A stretch of DNA of 64,000 bases from Chloroflexota bacterium (GTDB lineage: Bacteria; Chloroflexota; Anaerolineae; Aggregatilineales; Phototrophicaceae): assembly GCA_011523545.1 (NCBI GenBank), contig WTGN01000029.1, forward strand, positions 42,539 to 106,538, given 5' to 3'. The position numbers and the translations under genes are program-made. Below, one piece after another: positions 51,547 through 60,410 of this stretch; position 1 is the stretch's first letter; each line of letters opens with the position of its first letter. The notes below the pieces were generated by a model. The model ran no database searches and was not told where the DNA came from. It worked only from the letters and a program-made list of their open reading frames with translations.

Positions 51547-52416
51547 TCATTCCTCTAGCCGAAGTATTTCATTCGGATCAATATCCCGATCAAAATAATC
51601 GCGGGCGATGACCCGGGCCAGCCACTCGGCGATGACTTCGTAGCCTTTGTCGCCAGTCTCGGCGGTCGCCAGCGCCGGGTCGCCAATATGACCATAGGGC
51701 GTATGGTCTTTGTAGCGGCGCGTGGCGTAGAAGATGCCGCCGCCGGTCTTGATATGCTCCGGCCCTTGAATCTTGCGCATGTCTTCCGGCGGAACGTGGT
51801 GTTTGATCGACCGATCCAAATGCACGAGCTCCGGATGCGTGACGAGGATGCGGGCGGTCTCGCCTTCGCCGCCGTGGCCTTCCTGCTTGCTGGATGTCTG
51901 AATGCGGTGATAGACCTTGCTGAGCGGCGTCAGCCAGTTGAGTACCATTGCTTGCGCATCGGCGCTGCTGTCAACGACTTCCTGCGCCGCGACCATCATA
52001 ACGGGCAGGTTGCCGTCGTGGCCATGAACGAGGGCGAACTTGCGGAAGCCGGTCTCATACAGGCTCAGGCAGACTTCTTTCAAGAGATTGATCATCGTTT
52101 GCGAGCTGAGGCTGATCGTACCGGCGAAACCCAGATGGAAGCTGGATGTGCCGAAGGGGATGACTGGCCCGATGATGACCGGGCAGCCAAGCGCCTCGAG
52201 GCGTATCGCCGCCCGGCGGCAGTTCTCCCGCGCTTCAAAGGAATCGGTTCCCAGCGGCAAGTGCGCGCCGTGCGCCTCCGTGGCGCCGACGGGCAGCAGC
52301 AGCACATCCGTCTCGGTCAAGGCCGCCTCGACTGCCGGCCCCGTCATTTCATCAAGCGTGGGCGGTCCCTTCTGCGAATACAGTATCTTGTCTTGCTTAT
52401 CAGCGCCAGCCGCCAT
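51547..52416 (-). CDS. Creatininase-family hydrolase
   Basis: About 289 residues from MAAGADKQDKILYSQKGPPT. A frame to 52536 runs through promoter-like DNA. Creatininase metal motifs are visible: EAHGAHLPLGTDSFEA (Glu, His, Asp), the HGHDGN loop (usually HGGN), and HGGEGETARILV. Such amidohydrolases open lactam or cyclic amide rings (creatinine, guanidino compounds) or remove a formamide. It is divergent from the YheO-type regulator operon, which suggests it belongs to the same catabolic locus. Confidence 0.88.
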   Translation of the reverse strand: MAAGADKQDKILYSQKGPPTLDEMTGPAVEAALTETDVLLLPVGATEAHGAHLPLGTDSFEARENCRRAAIRLEALGCPVIIGPVIPFGTSSFHLGFAGTISLSSQTMINLLKEVCLSLYETGFRKFALVHGHDGNLPVMMVAAQEVVDSSADAQAMVLNWLTPLSKVYHRIQTSSKQEGHGGEGETARILVTHPELVHLDRSIKHHVPPEDMRKIQGPEHIKTGGGIFYATRRYKDHTPYGHIGDPALATAETGDKGYEVIAEWLARVIARDYFDRDIDPNEILRLEE

Positions 52417-52470
52417 AATTTGCGCCGCCTCTTTACAATTTGTATAATTCTTGGATACATTGTTTACCAT

Positions 52471-52496
52471 GTCGCGCGCAAATGCAAATTTGCGAC
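52471..52496. promoter_or_regulatory. Inverted repeat, candidate operator
   Basis: gtcgc ... gcgac arms enclose cgcaaat-gcaa-atttgcg, which includes the palindrome gcaaatttgc (52484-52493). It lies about 60 bp upstream of the creatininase start and could be the target of the YheO-type regulator. Inference from position only. Confidence 0.4.
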
Positions 52497-52569
52497 AGGG
52501 GGGAGTCTGTAGACATACATGCTCCACAGTTGCCATCCACGTAAAATACTTTGCGTCCCGCTGGGTTTA

Positions 52570-52617
52570 GCTCCCCCTCCCTGACTCGTCGGGGAGGGGG
52601 CCGGGGGGTGGGGTTGA
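52570..52617. repeat. Family B repeat: ctccccctccctgactcgtc hairpin
   Basis: ctccccctccctgactcgtc followed by ggggagggggccggggggtg gggttga. The ctccc/gggag arms pair over a tgactcgtc loop. A nearly inverted copy lies at 63884-63933. Confidence 0.7.
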
Positions 52618-52645
52618 TTTCCTGCTCGCGTACGGTGAGTTTCTT

Positions 52646-52693
52646 TGGGCGAGACAAGGGTAGCGTAGACACTAACCGTCTCTCGCCCCTACA
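52646..52693. repeat. Family A repeat, composite with gcgtagacactaaccg core
   Basis: tgggcgagacaagggta-gcgtagacactaaccg-tctctcgcccctacag. The core is the clearest instance of the shared gcgtagacactaaccg sequence. Confidence 0.65.
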
Positions 52694-52736
52694 GATTTCG
52701 ACAGGATTGAAGACGGAATTTAGCAGGGTCATCACA

Positions 52737-53450
52737 ATGGAAGCGACGCGAGAGTTAGACGCCTCAATGAATCCTTACCAATCCATCTCTACAGTGGACA
52801 GAGCAGCGACCTTCGCCCTGCTCAAGCAATTGTCGGTGGGCATCGCCAGGCTATTCGCGCCACATTGCGAGGTCGTGATTCATGACTTCAGCGACCTCGA
52901 GTGTTCCATCATTCATATCGAAGGCGATATCAGCGGGCGCCAGGTCGGCGGGGGCGCGACCGATCTCCTGCTGACGGAAGCGCGGAACGGCAATTTCGCG
53001 CGCGACTTCCACAATTACCAAACCTCCTTGCCCAACGGCCGCAAAATGAAATCCTGCACCATGTTCCTCCGTGATGAGGGTGGGGCGGCCTACGGCGCCT
53101 TGTGCATCAATCTCGATGTCGGCATCTTCGAAACTGCCCATCGAATCCTGGGCGAGTTCCTGGCGCTGGACGCTGGCGCGGAAGTCAGCGAGACGCTCTC
53201 CGACGATATACAAAGCACGATCCACAGCATCTTGCGCGAAGCCGTCAACGACGTGGGCGCCGAGCTGCCGATCATGTCCAAAGAGGACAAGATTGAACTT
53301 ATCGCGCGGCTTGACGAGAAGGGCGCGTTTCAGGTGAAACGGGCCGTGCCGCTGATCGCCGAGGAATTGGGATTGAGCCGCTCAACCATTTACAATTATC
53401 TGACCGAGGCGCGCGAAAAGAGCGGCGGCGACGGGCATGTTGGAGCGTAA
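52737..53450 (+). CDS. YheO/DUF-PAS plus HTH transcriptional regulator
   Basis: About 237 residues from MEATRELDASMNPYQSISTV. The centre is a YheO-like PAS domain (IARLFAPHCEVVIHDFSDLE, CSIIHIEGDISGRQVGGGAT, SCTMFLRDEGGAAYGALCIN) and the end is an HTH_22-type helix-turn-helix (AVPLIAEELGLSRSTIYNYL). It heads the long plus-strand operon and ends 3 bp before the RidA start. Regulators of this type often control D-amino-acid or purine-like catabolic genes and sense a small molecule through the PAS domain. The ligand is unknown here. Confidence 0.88.
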   Translation: MEATRELDASMNPYQSISTVDRAATFALLKQLSVGIARLFAPHCEVVIHDFSDLECSIIHIEGDISGRQVGGGATDLLLTEARNGNFARDFHNYQTSLPNGRKMKSCTMFLRDEGGAAYGALCINLDVGIFETAHRILGEFLALDAGAEVSETLSDDIQSTIHSILREAVNDVGAELPIMSKEDKIELIARLDEKGAFQVKRAVPLIAEELGLSRSTIYNYLTEAREKSGGDGHVGA

Positions 53451-53453
53451 ACG

Positions 53454-53846
53454 ATGACGGATTCGCGTATCGTCCTGACTGAAAAAGCGCCGGTCCCTAC
53501 GAGCGCCTACAGTCAAGCGCTGCGCTATGGCAGCCTGTTAGCGACATCGGGTTTTCTCGGCAGCGCGCCCGACGGCTCCGGCCTGGTCAGCGGCGGCTTC
53601 GAGGCGGAAACGCGGCAGGCGCTGGACAATATCAGAGCCGTGCTGGAAGCGGCCGGCTGCGCCATGACCGACGTCATCCGCGTTAATGTCTCGCTGACCG
53701 ATATCAAGCGCTTCGCTGAAATGGACGCCATCTACCGCGAATACTTCAGCGAGCCGTATCCCAGCCGCAATACCATCGGCGTCAAGGAACTCTGGGGCGG
53801 CGCTCAAATCGGCTTTGATGTTTGGGCCGTCATCGACGCCGAATGA
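53454..53846 (+). CDS. RidA family protein
   Basis: 130 residues. The RidA pattern is seen in TEKAPVPTSAYSQALRYGSL, RQALDNIRAVLEAAGCAMTD, RVNVSLTDIKRFAEMDAIYR and YPSRNTIGVKELWGGAQIGF. The strictly catalytic Arg of canonical RidA (RxxV near residue 105) appears as PSRNTIGV. It is the first enzyme gene of the operon and overlaps the M20 gene by 4 bp (ATGA). A YheO-type regulator together with RidA is a known pairing in amino-acid-like catabolism. Confidence 0.9.
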   Translation: MTDSRIVLTEKAPVPTSAYSQALRYGSLLATSGFLGSAPDGSGLVSGGFEAETRQALDNIRAVLEAAGCAMTDVIRVNVSLTDIKRFAEMDAIYREYFSEPYPSRNTIGVKELWGGAQIGFDVWAVIDAE

Positions 53847-55063
53847 AACCCATGCCCGCAATGCTCGAGCATATTCAAGATCATGAAGCCATCGAATTGA
53901 CGCGGCAGTTGATCCGCATTCCGTCATTCTTATGGCGCGAGTCGGCAATCGGGCGCTGGCTCGCCGACTGGATGTCAGAGCGCGGCTACGAAGTTGAGCT
54001 GCAAGAAGTGCCCCTGGCCGATGGCGGCGCAACCCATCAGGCGATAGGCAGGCTGCGCGGCGGCGGCGGCCCCTCGCTCATGCTCTGCGGCCATACCGAT
54101 ACCAGCGACTGGCAGGGCGCAGTCTTCCGGCGCGATCAATGGCGCTATGACCCCTTCGGCGGCGAGCTTCACAAGGGCATGATCTATGGGCTGGGCGCGC
54201 TGAATATGAAGGCGGGCCTGGCATCAATGCTGATGGCGGCGGAGGCCGTTCGCCGTTCCGGGCGCCCGCTCAAGGGCGATCTCATTCTCGCCTGCGTCGT
54301 CGCCGAGACCGGTGGCGGGGTCGGCGCTCTGCATTTGATCGAGAGCGGCTGCCGTCCTGACGCCTGCATCGTCACCGAAGCGGGGGACCTGGATGTCGGC
54401 GTCATCTCGGTCGGATACGTTCAAGGCACGATACGGGTGCTCGGCGAATTCAAACACCGCGTGCCTTATGTGAATCCGATCGAGAAAGCGACCAAGGTCA
54501 TCGACGCTTTCAGCCCTTCATACCGGCAGATCCGGCGCCAGCAAGACGGCGGCTGGCTGCGTTACCGGCCGCACCCGCTGCTTCCGGGTTATCCGTCGAT
54601 GGCCATCCGCAACATCGAACACCATCAGGATGTGACGGCGGTCAGCTTTGACTTGCGCATCATACCGGGCATGACGGAGGCGGGCGTGCGCGCGGATATG
54701 ACTGAGCGCCTTGAGCGGATCCGGCGGGAAGACGGCGAATTTGACTATGAATTGCTGATCCCGCAGAGCGACCAGCAGCCGAACATGCCCGCGCGCGAAG
54801 CGACGCCGATGGATGCGCCGGTGGTCGCCGAGCTGATCGCGGCCCATCGACAAGTGACCGGCGTCGAGCCCAAAGTCGGCGCTGGCCATCGCATCGGAGC
54901 GACCGCCGACACCTGCCATTTCAAGGGCGTCGGCATCTCCTGCGTCGAATATGGACCCGGTTACATCCCCATTTGGCCGATGGTTGACGAATGCGTTAGC
55001 ATTGAGCAGGTTCTCACCGCGACGAAGACGCTGGCGCTGACGGCCGCGGCGCTGCTGACCTGA
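53843..55063 (+). CDS. M20-family metallo-amidohydrolase/peptidase
   Basis: About 406 residues from MKPMPAMLEHIQDHEAIELT; the ATG overlaps the RidA stop. M20 landmarks are LMLCGHTDTSDWQG (metal His, Asp), MKAGLASML and VVAETGGGVGALHLIE, where the usual catalytic Glu-Glu is Glu-Thr. GHRIGATADTCHFKGVGISC follows near the C-terminus. The family cleaves N-acyl, carbamoyl or peptide bonds. In this operon a hydrolytic step on an amide or ureido intermediate is plausible. Confidence 0.88.
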   Translation: MKPMPAMLEHIQDHEAIELTRQLIRIPSFLWRESAIGRWLADWMSERGYEVELQEVPLADGGATHQAIGRLRGGGGPSLMLCGHTDTSDWQGAVFRRDQWRYDPFGGELHKGMIYGLGALNMKAGLASMLMAAEAVRRSGRPLKGDLILACVVAETGGGVGALHLIESGCRPDACIVTEAGDLDVGVISVGYVQGTIRVLGEFKHRVPYVNPIEKATKVIDAFSPSYRQIRRQQDGGWLRYRPHPLLPGYPSMAIRNIEHHQDVTAVSFDLRIIPGMTEAGVRADMTERLERIRREDGEFDYELLIPQSDQQPNMPAREATPMDAPVVAELIAAHRQVTGVEPKVGAGHRIGATADTCHFKGVGISCVEYGPGYIPIWPMVDECVSIEQVLTATKTLALTAAALLT

Positions 55064-55072
55064 GGAGGCCAA

Positions 55073-56056
55073 ATGCATCATCAAGGCATTCCGGCTGATG
55101 TTGTGATCGACATTTATACGCGCGTCTTGCGCATCCGCCGCTTTGAAGAAGAAGTCGGCCGGCTCTTCCGGCAAGGCCAATTGCCCGGTTTTGTGCATCT
55201 GTACATCGGCGAGGAAGCGGTCGCTGCCGGTGTCTGCGCCGCGCTAACGGACGAAGACACCATCGTCAGCACGCACCGCGGCCATGGTCATGTGATCGCC
55301 AAAGGCGGCGACTTCAAGCGCATGATGGCGGAGTTGTTCGGCAAGGCCAGCGGCTATTGCAAAGGCAAGGGCGGTTCGATGCACATCGCCGATTTTGATA
55401 TCGGCATGCTGGGGGCGATTGGCATCGTCGGCGGTGGCATGCCGATTGCGGTGGGCGCCGGTTTAAGCGCCTGGTACAGGAACAGCGACCGGGTGTCTGT
55501 CTGCTTTTTCGGCGACGGCGCCGCCAACGAAGGCAGTTTTCATGAATCGCTGAATCTGGCCTCGACGCTCACGCTGCCGGTGATTTTTGTCTGCGAGAAC
55601 AATCAATATGGCGAGTTCACACCAGCGCGCCACGCGATGAATATCAGCGATATCGCCGATCGCGCTGCCGGCTATGGCATCCCGGGCCTGGTCGCCGATG
55701 GCGTTGACGCGCTCGAAATCTACCGCGTCGCGCGGGCGGCGGTGGAGCGCGCGCGCGCTGGCGGCGGCCCGACGCTGATCGAAGCCAAGACCCACCGCCG
55801 CGGCAGCCATGCCGAGGGCGAAGAAGCCTTCCTCGGCGGGCAGACCTATCGCGATGAAGCGGAGCTGGCGGCGGCGCAAGCCAAAGACCCGCTGCTCCTG
55901 CTGCATACCTATGTCAGCGAAAAGGAAATCTTGCCTGCCGATAAGCTGGAAGCGCTAGACGGGGAAATCACAGCTTCGGTTCAGAAAGCGGTCGCCGCCG
56001 CGCGCGAAAGCCCCGAGCCCGAAATCGATTCACTGTATGAAGACCTGTGGGTATAG
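55073..56056 (+). CDS. Thiamine-diphosphate-dependent dehydrogenase E1, alpha subunit (AcoA-like)
   Basis: 327 residues from MHHQGIPADVVIDIYTRVLR, preceded by ggaggcc. The ThDP-binding motif CFFGDGAANEGSFHESLNLA and the CENNQYGEFTPARHAM loop are clear, as is RRFEEEVGRLFRQGQLPGF. The length (327) and MHIADFDIGMLGAIGIVGG fit acetoin or 2-oxoacid dehydrogenase E1 alpha. It pairs with the E1 beta gene 29 bp downstream to form a heterotetramer that decarboxylates a 2-oxo or acetoin-like substrate. Confidence 0.92.
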   Translation: MHHQGIPADVVIDIYTRVLRIRRFEEEVGRLFRQGQLPGFVHLYIGEEAVAAGVCAALTDEDTIVSTHRGHGHVIAKGGDFKRMMAELFGKASGYCKGKGGSMHIADFDIGMLGAIGIVGGGMPIAVGAGLSAWYRNSDRVSVCFFGDGAANEGSFHESLNLASTLTLPVIFVCENNQYGEFTPARHAMNISDIADRAAGYGIPGLVADGVDALEIYRVARAAVERARAGGGPTLIEAKTHRRGSHAEGEEAFLGGQTYRDEAELAAAQAKDPLLLLHTYVSEKEILPADKLEALDGEITASVQKAVAAARESPEPEIDSLYEDLWV

Positions 56057-56085
56057 ACAGGCGTCAAATGACCGGGAGAAATTGA

Positions 56086-57054
56086 GTGCCTCGCAAGACA
56101 TACGTAGCGGCGATTCAAGAGGCCTTGGCTGAGGAGATGCGGCGCGACCCGTCTGTATTTCTCATCGGCGAAGATGTGCGCATTGGCGTCTTCCCGAGCA
56201 CGCGCGGGCTCCACGCCGAGTTTGGGGACAAGCGCGTCATCGATACGCCGATTTCTGAATTGGCGGTGGCTGGCGCCGGGATTGGCGCGGCGATCACCGG
56301 CTTGCGGCCCATCGTTGACCTGATGTTTGGCACCTTTCTTTATCTCGCATTCGACCAGATCGCCAATCAGGCGGGCGCGATGCGTTACATGTATGGGGGA
56401 CAGACAAAGGCGCCGCTGGTCTTCATGGTGCAAAATGGCGCCGGCAGCAGCGCCGGGCATCATCACAGCCAGGCCGTGCATCAGTTCTTCATGAATATGC
56501 CCCAGATCAAAGTCGTCTTGCCGAGCAGCCCCTATGATGGCAAGGGCTTGCTCAAATCGGCGATACGCGATGACAATCCGGTGCTCTTCCTGCATTCGCT
56601 CTCGCTGGGCGGGAAGCGAAGCGACGTGCCAACTGAGGAATACCTCATCCCGATTGGCGCTGCCGATATCAAGCGCGCGGGGAAGGACGTCACCATCTGC
56701 GCCGCCGGCCCAACCGTGTATACCGCGCTGGCCGCTGCCCAGGCGCTGGCCTCCGCCGGCGTCGACGCGGAAGTGATCGACCTGCGCAGCCTGTCGCCTT
56801 GGGACAAGGGGGCGGTCCTAGAGAGCGTCGCCAAGACCGGGCGCTTCGTCGCCGTCGATGAGAGCTTCCCGACATGCAGCGCCGCCAGTGAATGGGCGGC
56901 GACGGTGGCGGAAGAGGCTTTTCATCAACTGAAGGCGCCGGTACAACGCGTGACCAACAAGGATGTGCCCATGCCTTTCAGTCCTGTTCTGGAGAAGGCG
57001 GCCCTGCCATCCGCTGACGATGTGGTCGCGGCGGCGCGCCGAACGCTGGCCTGA
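56086..57054 (+). CDS. E1 beta subunit (AcoB-like)
   Basis: 322 residues beginning at GTG with ggga ahead. Transketolase-like N-terminal IGEDVRIGVFPSTRGLHAEF and ELAVAGAGIGAAITGLRPIV, and the C-terminal swivelling part with VDLRSLSPWDKGAVLESVAK, are typical of 2-oxoacid/acetoin dehydrogenase E1 beta. It supplies the second half of the ThDP pocket. No E2 acyltransferase or E3 gene is close by. Confidence 0.92.
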   Translation: MPRKTYVAAIQEALAEEMRRDPSVFLIGEDVRIGVFPSTRGLHAEFGDKRVIDTPISELAVAGAGIGAAITGLRPIVDLMFGTFLYLAFDQIANQAGAMRYMYGGQTKAPLVFMVQNGAGSSAGHHHSQAVHQFFMNMPQIKVVLPSSPYDGKGLLKSAIRDDNPVLFLHSLSLGGKRSDVPTEEYLIPIGAADIKRAGKDVTICAAGPTVYTALAAAQALASAGVDAEVIDLRSLSPWDKGAVLESVAKTGRFVAVDESFPTCSAASEWAATVAEEAFHQLKAPVQRVTNKDVPMPFSPVLEKAALPSADDVVAAARRTLA

Positions 57055-57095
57055 AGTCGTCGGTGACGTGGTGTTGACCTCGATAGGAGAATGAT

Positions 57096-57338
57096 GTGCC
57101 CCTGATTCCAATCTATATGCCGAAATTTGGAATGACGATGGAAGAAGGCTTGATCGTCGAGTGGCTGGTGGCGGAAGGCGATACGGTGGCCGAGGGCGAT
57201 GGCATCGTCTTGATCGAAACAGAAAAGGTCAGCACAGAATTGGAAGCGCCCTCCGCCGGCCAGGTGGTGGAATTGAGCTGCGAAGTCGATGACGAGGTCC
57301 CCGTCGGCACGGTCATCGCCTATATCGAGTCGGCATGA
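57096..57338 (+). CDS. Free-standing lipoyl/biotinyl carrier domain
   Basis: 80 residues from GTG (aggaga upstream), MPLIPIYMPKFGMTMEEGLI, with the lipoylated Lys in the turn ETEKVSTELEAPSAGQV. The domain ends with a final strand VGTVIAYIESA and has no linker, peripheral-subunit-binding or catalytic acyltransferase domain. This is the shape of a lipoyl carrier that would shuttle intermediates from the E1 alpha/beta proteins. The next gene overlaps by 4 bp. Confidence 0.92.
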   Translation: MPLIPIYMPKFGMTMEEGLIVEWLVAEGDTVAEGDGIVLIETEKVSTELEAPSAGQVVELSCEVDDEVPVGTVIAYIESA

Positions 57339-58087
57339 TCATGGGCCGCTTGACCGGAAAGACCGCGCTGATCACCGGCGCCGCTCAAGGCATCGGGCGC
57401 GCGATTGCGCTGCGCTTCGCCCAAGAAGGCGCCAATCTCGTTCTCTGTGACCTGAATCTGGACGGCTTGCGTCAAGTCGCCATGGAGGCGGAGGCGAGCG
57501 GGGTGAAGACGCTTTGCCGGCGAACGGATGTGGCGGCGCGCGAGCAAGTGCAAGGTCTCGTTGATGAGGGCATGGCCGAATTTGGCATGATCGATGCGCT
57601 GGTGAACAACGCCGGCATCTTCTTCAACGCGCCCTTTGAGCAGACCAGCGATGAGCAATATGACCGCATCATGGCGGTTAACGTGAAGAGCGTCTTCCTC
57701 GTCTCGCAGATCGTGATCCGGCATTGGCTGCGGCGCGGCGTCAAAGGCGCGATCGTCAATCTGGCTTCCATTGGAGCGGCCGTCGCCTTTGTCGATTCAT
57801 CCGCCTATTGCGCGACCAAGGGCGCCGTCGCGGCGATGACGCGCTGCATCGCCCTGGAATACGGACCGCGCGGCATTCGCGCCAATTCAATCGCCCCCGG
57901 CATCATCGACACGCCCATGCTGCCCAGCCAGGAAGACAATGAACGCTGGGCTAAGACGACCATCCCCCTGCGCCGATTGGGCGAGCCGAGCGATGTCGCC
58001 GATGTAGCCCTCTTTCTGGCGTCGGACGAATCGCGTTATATCACCGGAGAAATGATCTTTGTCGACGGCGGCTGGATGCTCAATTGA
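57335..58087 (+). CDS. SDR-family oxidoreductase
   Basis: 250 residues with ALITGAAQGIGRAIA (cofactor loop), NNAGIFFN, Ser in VNLASIGAAVAFV, and Tyr-Lys in YCATKGAVA. The C-terminus has the classical FVDGGWMLN end. Start ATG overlaps the lipoyl-domain gene (ATGATCATG, with a second ATG two codons in). It is the first of two consecutive SDR genes in the operon and probably oxidises or reduces a hydroxy/keto pair of the unknown pathway. Confidence 0.9.
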   Translation: MIMGRLTGKTALITGAAQGIGRAIALRFAQEGANLVLCDLNLDGLRQVAMEAEASGVKTLCRRTDVAAREQVQGLVDEGMAEFGMIDALVNNAGIFFNAPFEQTSDEQYDRIMAVNVKSVFLVSQIVIRHWLRRGVKGAIVNLASIGAAVAFVDSSAYCATKGAVAAMTRCIALEYGPRGIRANSIAPGIIDTPMLPSQEDNERWAKTTIPLRRLGEPSDVADVALFLASDESRYITGEMIFVDGGWMLN

Positions 58088-58117
58088 GCGCGTGACTTAC
58101 TCGGCTGGGGACGGGCC

Positions 58118-58873
58118 ATGAAGCTGCGGGGCAAGATCGCGCTTGTCACCGGCGCCGGGTCCGGCATCGGCGCGGCCAGTTCTGTTGCCTTTGCCCGGGA
58201 AGGCGCGCGGGTCGCGGTGGCGAATCGGACCCTGGCGAAGGCGGAAAGCGTCGTCCGCGCTATTGAGGCGGAAGGCGGCCGCGCAATCGCCTTGCGCGCC
58301 GATGTCTCCCTCAGCGCCGACGTTCAGCGCATGATCGACCGGACCATCGCAGCGTATGGCGTGCCGGATATCTTGTTCAACAACGCCGGCGTCAGCCCCT
58401 CCGGCCGCGTCACCGATATCAGCGAAGCCGACTGGGACGACTGCCTCAATATCGATCTCAAGTCGGTTTTCCTGGCCGCCCGCTGCCTGATCCCCCCGAT
58501 GATTGAGGCGGGCGGCGGCGTCATCCTCAACACAGCCGGCACCTTCGGCATCCGCGCCGCCAGGAACAAAGCGGCTTATTCGGTCGCCAAAGCCGGTGTC
58601 ATCAACCTGACGCGCTCGATCGCCCTCGATTATGCCCGCGACGGCATTCGCTGCAACGCCATCTGCCCGGGCTATGTCGATACGCCACTGAATGACAGTT
58701 TTCCGCCGCCAGCGCGCGACGCCTTTCTTGAAGTATATCAGCCGCTGCCCGGCTTGATCGGCGCGGAGGCCATCGCCGAGATGGCGCTGTATCTCGCATC
58801 TGACGCCGCGAGCATGATCACCGGCGGGGTCTTCGTGCTGGATGGCGGCCAGCAGGCCGGTCTTTACGCCTGA
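58118..58873 (+). CDS. SDR-family oxidoreductase
   Basis: 251 residues with ALVTGAGSGIGAASSVA, NNAGVSPSG, an NTAGTFGIRAARNKAAYSVAK region (catalytic Tyr and Lys) and FVLDGGQQAG at the end. The position normally held by the catalytic Ser reads GTFG here, so alignment should confirm which residue fills that role. It overlaps the amidohydrolase gene by 1 bp (TGATG). Confidence 0.88.
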   Translation: MKLRGKIALVTGAGSGIGAASSVAFAREGARVAVANRTLAKAESVVRAIEAEGGRAIALRADVSLSADVQRMIDRTIAAYGVPDILFNNAGVSPSGRVTDISEADWDDCLNIDLKSVFLAARCLIPPMIEAGGGVILNTAGTFGIRAARNKAAYSVAKAGVINLTRSIALDYARDGIRCNAICPGYVDTPLNDSFPPPARDAFLEVYQPLPGLIGAEAIAEMALYLASDAASMITGGVFVLDGGQQAGLYA

Positions 58874-60357
58874 TGCCTACCATCGTGCATGCGCGCTATG
58901 CCTTATGCGCCGGCGCCCCGGTGGATGACTTGGCGCTCTGCGTTGACGGCGACTTCATTGTGGATGCCGGATCGCTGTCGGAGCTGGCGGCCCGCTATCC
59001 GGCGGCCGAACGCATCGGCGGCGACGAGTTTGCGCTCCTGCCGGCTTTCACCAATGCGCATGACCATGGGCGGGCCTTGGGCACATTGGCGCTCGGCCTT
59101 CCCGACAATTTCCTCGAAGTTTGGCTCGGGCATCTGGGGCGCCTGCCGAGCATACCGCCGTACCTGGCGGCGCTGTACTCCGGGCTGCAATTGCTGGCTT
59201 CCGGCGTGACGGCGGTCGCGCATAGCCATAATCCCAGCTCCTGGCCGAGCCTCCCGTCTGAATTGCCGGAGGCCATGCGCGGTTACGCCGACGCCGGGAT
59301 TCGCGTCGCCATGCACCCGCCGATAATCGACCAGAATCTGCTGGTATACGCCGAGCGTCAGCGCTTCCTCGACCTGCTGCCGGCGGAAACTCGTGACGAG
59401 TTAGGCGGCAGGAGCGATATCGATTTGAGCGCTGATGAGTACTTCGCCGCGTTGGACGAGCTGTACAGCAAATATCATGACCCGCTGCGCCACCTCGCGC
59501 ATGTTCAGGCCAGCCCGGCCGGTGGGCAATGGTGCAGTGACGCCCTGATTATTCGCGCCTGCGAGTGGGCGCGCCGCCAGCAAACGCGCGTGCAGATGCA
59601 CCTGCTGGAAACGCCTTATCAGCGGCGCTACGCCTACAAGAAATGGGGCCTGAGTTTCATTCGACATCTTGAAGACATCGGCGCGTTGGGCGGCTGGCTC
59701 ACGCTTGCGCATGTGGTCTGGGTTGAGGACGAGGACATTGAACTGCTGGCCGAGCGCGGCGTTGGCATTGCGCACAATATCAGCAGCAACCTGCGCCTGC
59801 GCAGCGGCATCGCGCCAATCGCCAAGATGGCGGCGGCTGGCGTCAAGGTCGGCATTGGCCTGGATGGGCATAGCCTGGACGATGATCAGGACTTCCTGCG
59901 CGAAATGCGGCTGGCTTGGACCATCGCCAACCAGAGCGGCATGGCGGCGGCCGATCTCAGCGCGGAAGCGGTATGGCGGATGGGCACAAGCGCCGCTGCC
60001 GAGATCACCTTTGGCGCGGGCGCGCCGCTGGGCCTGCTCGAAGTTGGCGGGCTTGCCGATCTCGTCTTGCTGGACCTGGCGGCGATAACGGGAAAATGGG
60101 CGCCGGCCGATTACCCGGCGCGCGATTTGCTGCCGGCTTTTCTGTTGCGCCGGGCCAAGCGGGAACATCTGCGGCATGTGATGGTCGGCGGCCAGTGGGT
60201 GATTCGCGACAGCGAGCATGTGACGATTGACATTAACGATGTCGAGCGCGAGATATGGGCGCGGCTGGGGCATGAAGCAGGTGGGCAGTCATCTGCGCTC
60301 GACGAGTATCTGCGAATCTTCTATCGGGCATGGGATGCTGATCATCGGTCCACGTAA
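58873..60357 (+). CDS. Amidohydrolase (cytosine deaminase/TrzN-like)
   Basis: 494 residues of the metal-dependent amidohydrolase superfamily. Motifs are PAFTNAHDHGRAL (HxH metal motif), QMHLLETPYQRRYA (His and Glu), LAHVVWVEDEDIELLAERGV (His), GIGLDGHSLDDDQDF (metal Asp) and NISSNLRLRSG. The pattern of mononuclear deaminase-like enzymes (TrzN, AtzB, ATZ/TRZ group) fits. It may remove an amine or open a ring in a nitrogen-containing substrate. It is the last enzyme gene before the transporter genes. Confidence 0.88.
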   Translation: MPTIVHARYALCAGAPVDDLALCVDGDFIVDAGSLSELAARYPAAERIGGDEFALLPAFTNAHDHGRALGTLALGLPDNFLEVWLGHLGRLPSIPPYLAALYSGLQLLASGVTAVAHSHNPSSWPSLPSELPEAMRGYADAGIRVAMHPPIIDQNLLVYAERQRFLDLLPAETRDELGGRSDIDLSADEYFAALDELYSKYHDPLRHLAHVQASPAGGQWCSDALIIRACEWARRQQTRVQMHLLETPYQRRYAYKKWGLSFIRHLEDIGALGGWLTLAHVVWVEDEDIELLAERGVGIAHNISSNLRLRSGIAPIAKMAAAGVKVGIGLDGHSLDDDQDFLREMRLAWTIANQSGMAAADLSAEAVWRMGTSAAAEITFGAGAPLGLLEVGGLADLVLLDLAAITGKWAPADYPARDLLPAFLLRRAKREHLRHVMVGGQWVIRDSEHVTIDINDVEREIWARLGHEAGGQSSALDEYLRIFYRAWDADHRST

Positions 60358-60410
60358 AGCCACGCGCCAAGAAGCATTTATCGAAAAAGAGTATGTTTTA
60401 AGGAGAGTTA

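Larger units (their letters stand above)
52417..52736. other. Divergent control region of the creatininase and YheO operons
   Basis: 320 bp holding, from left, an AT-rich start with a tgtata/tatcca-like -10 region for the creatininase gene, inverted repeats at 52471-52496, a family B repeat (52570-52617) and a composite family A repeat (52646-52693). Confidence 0.5.
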
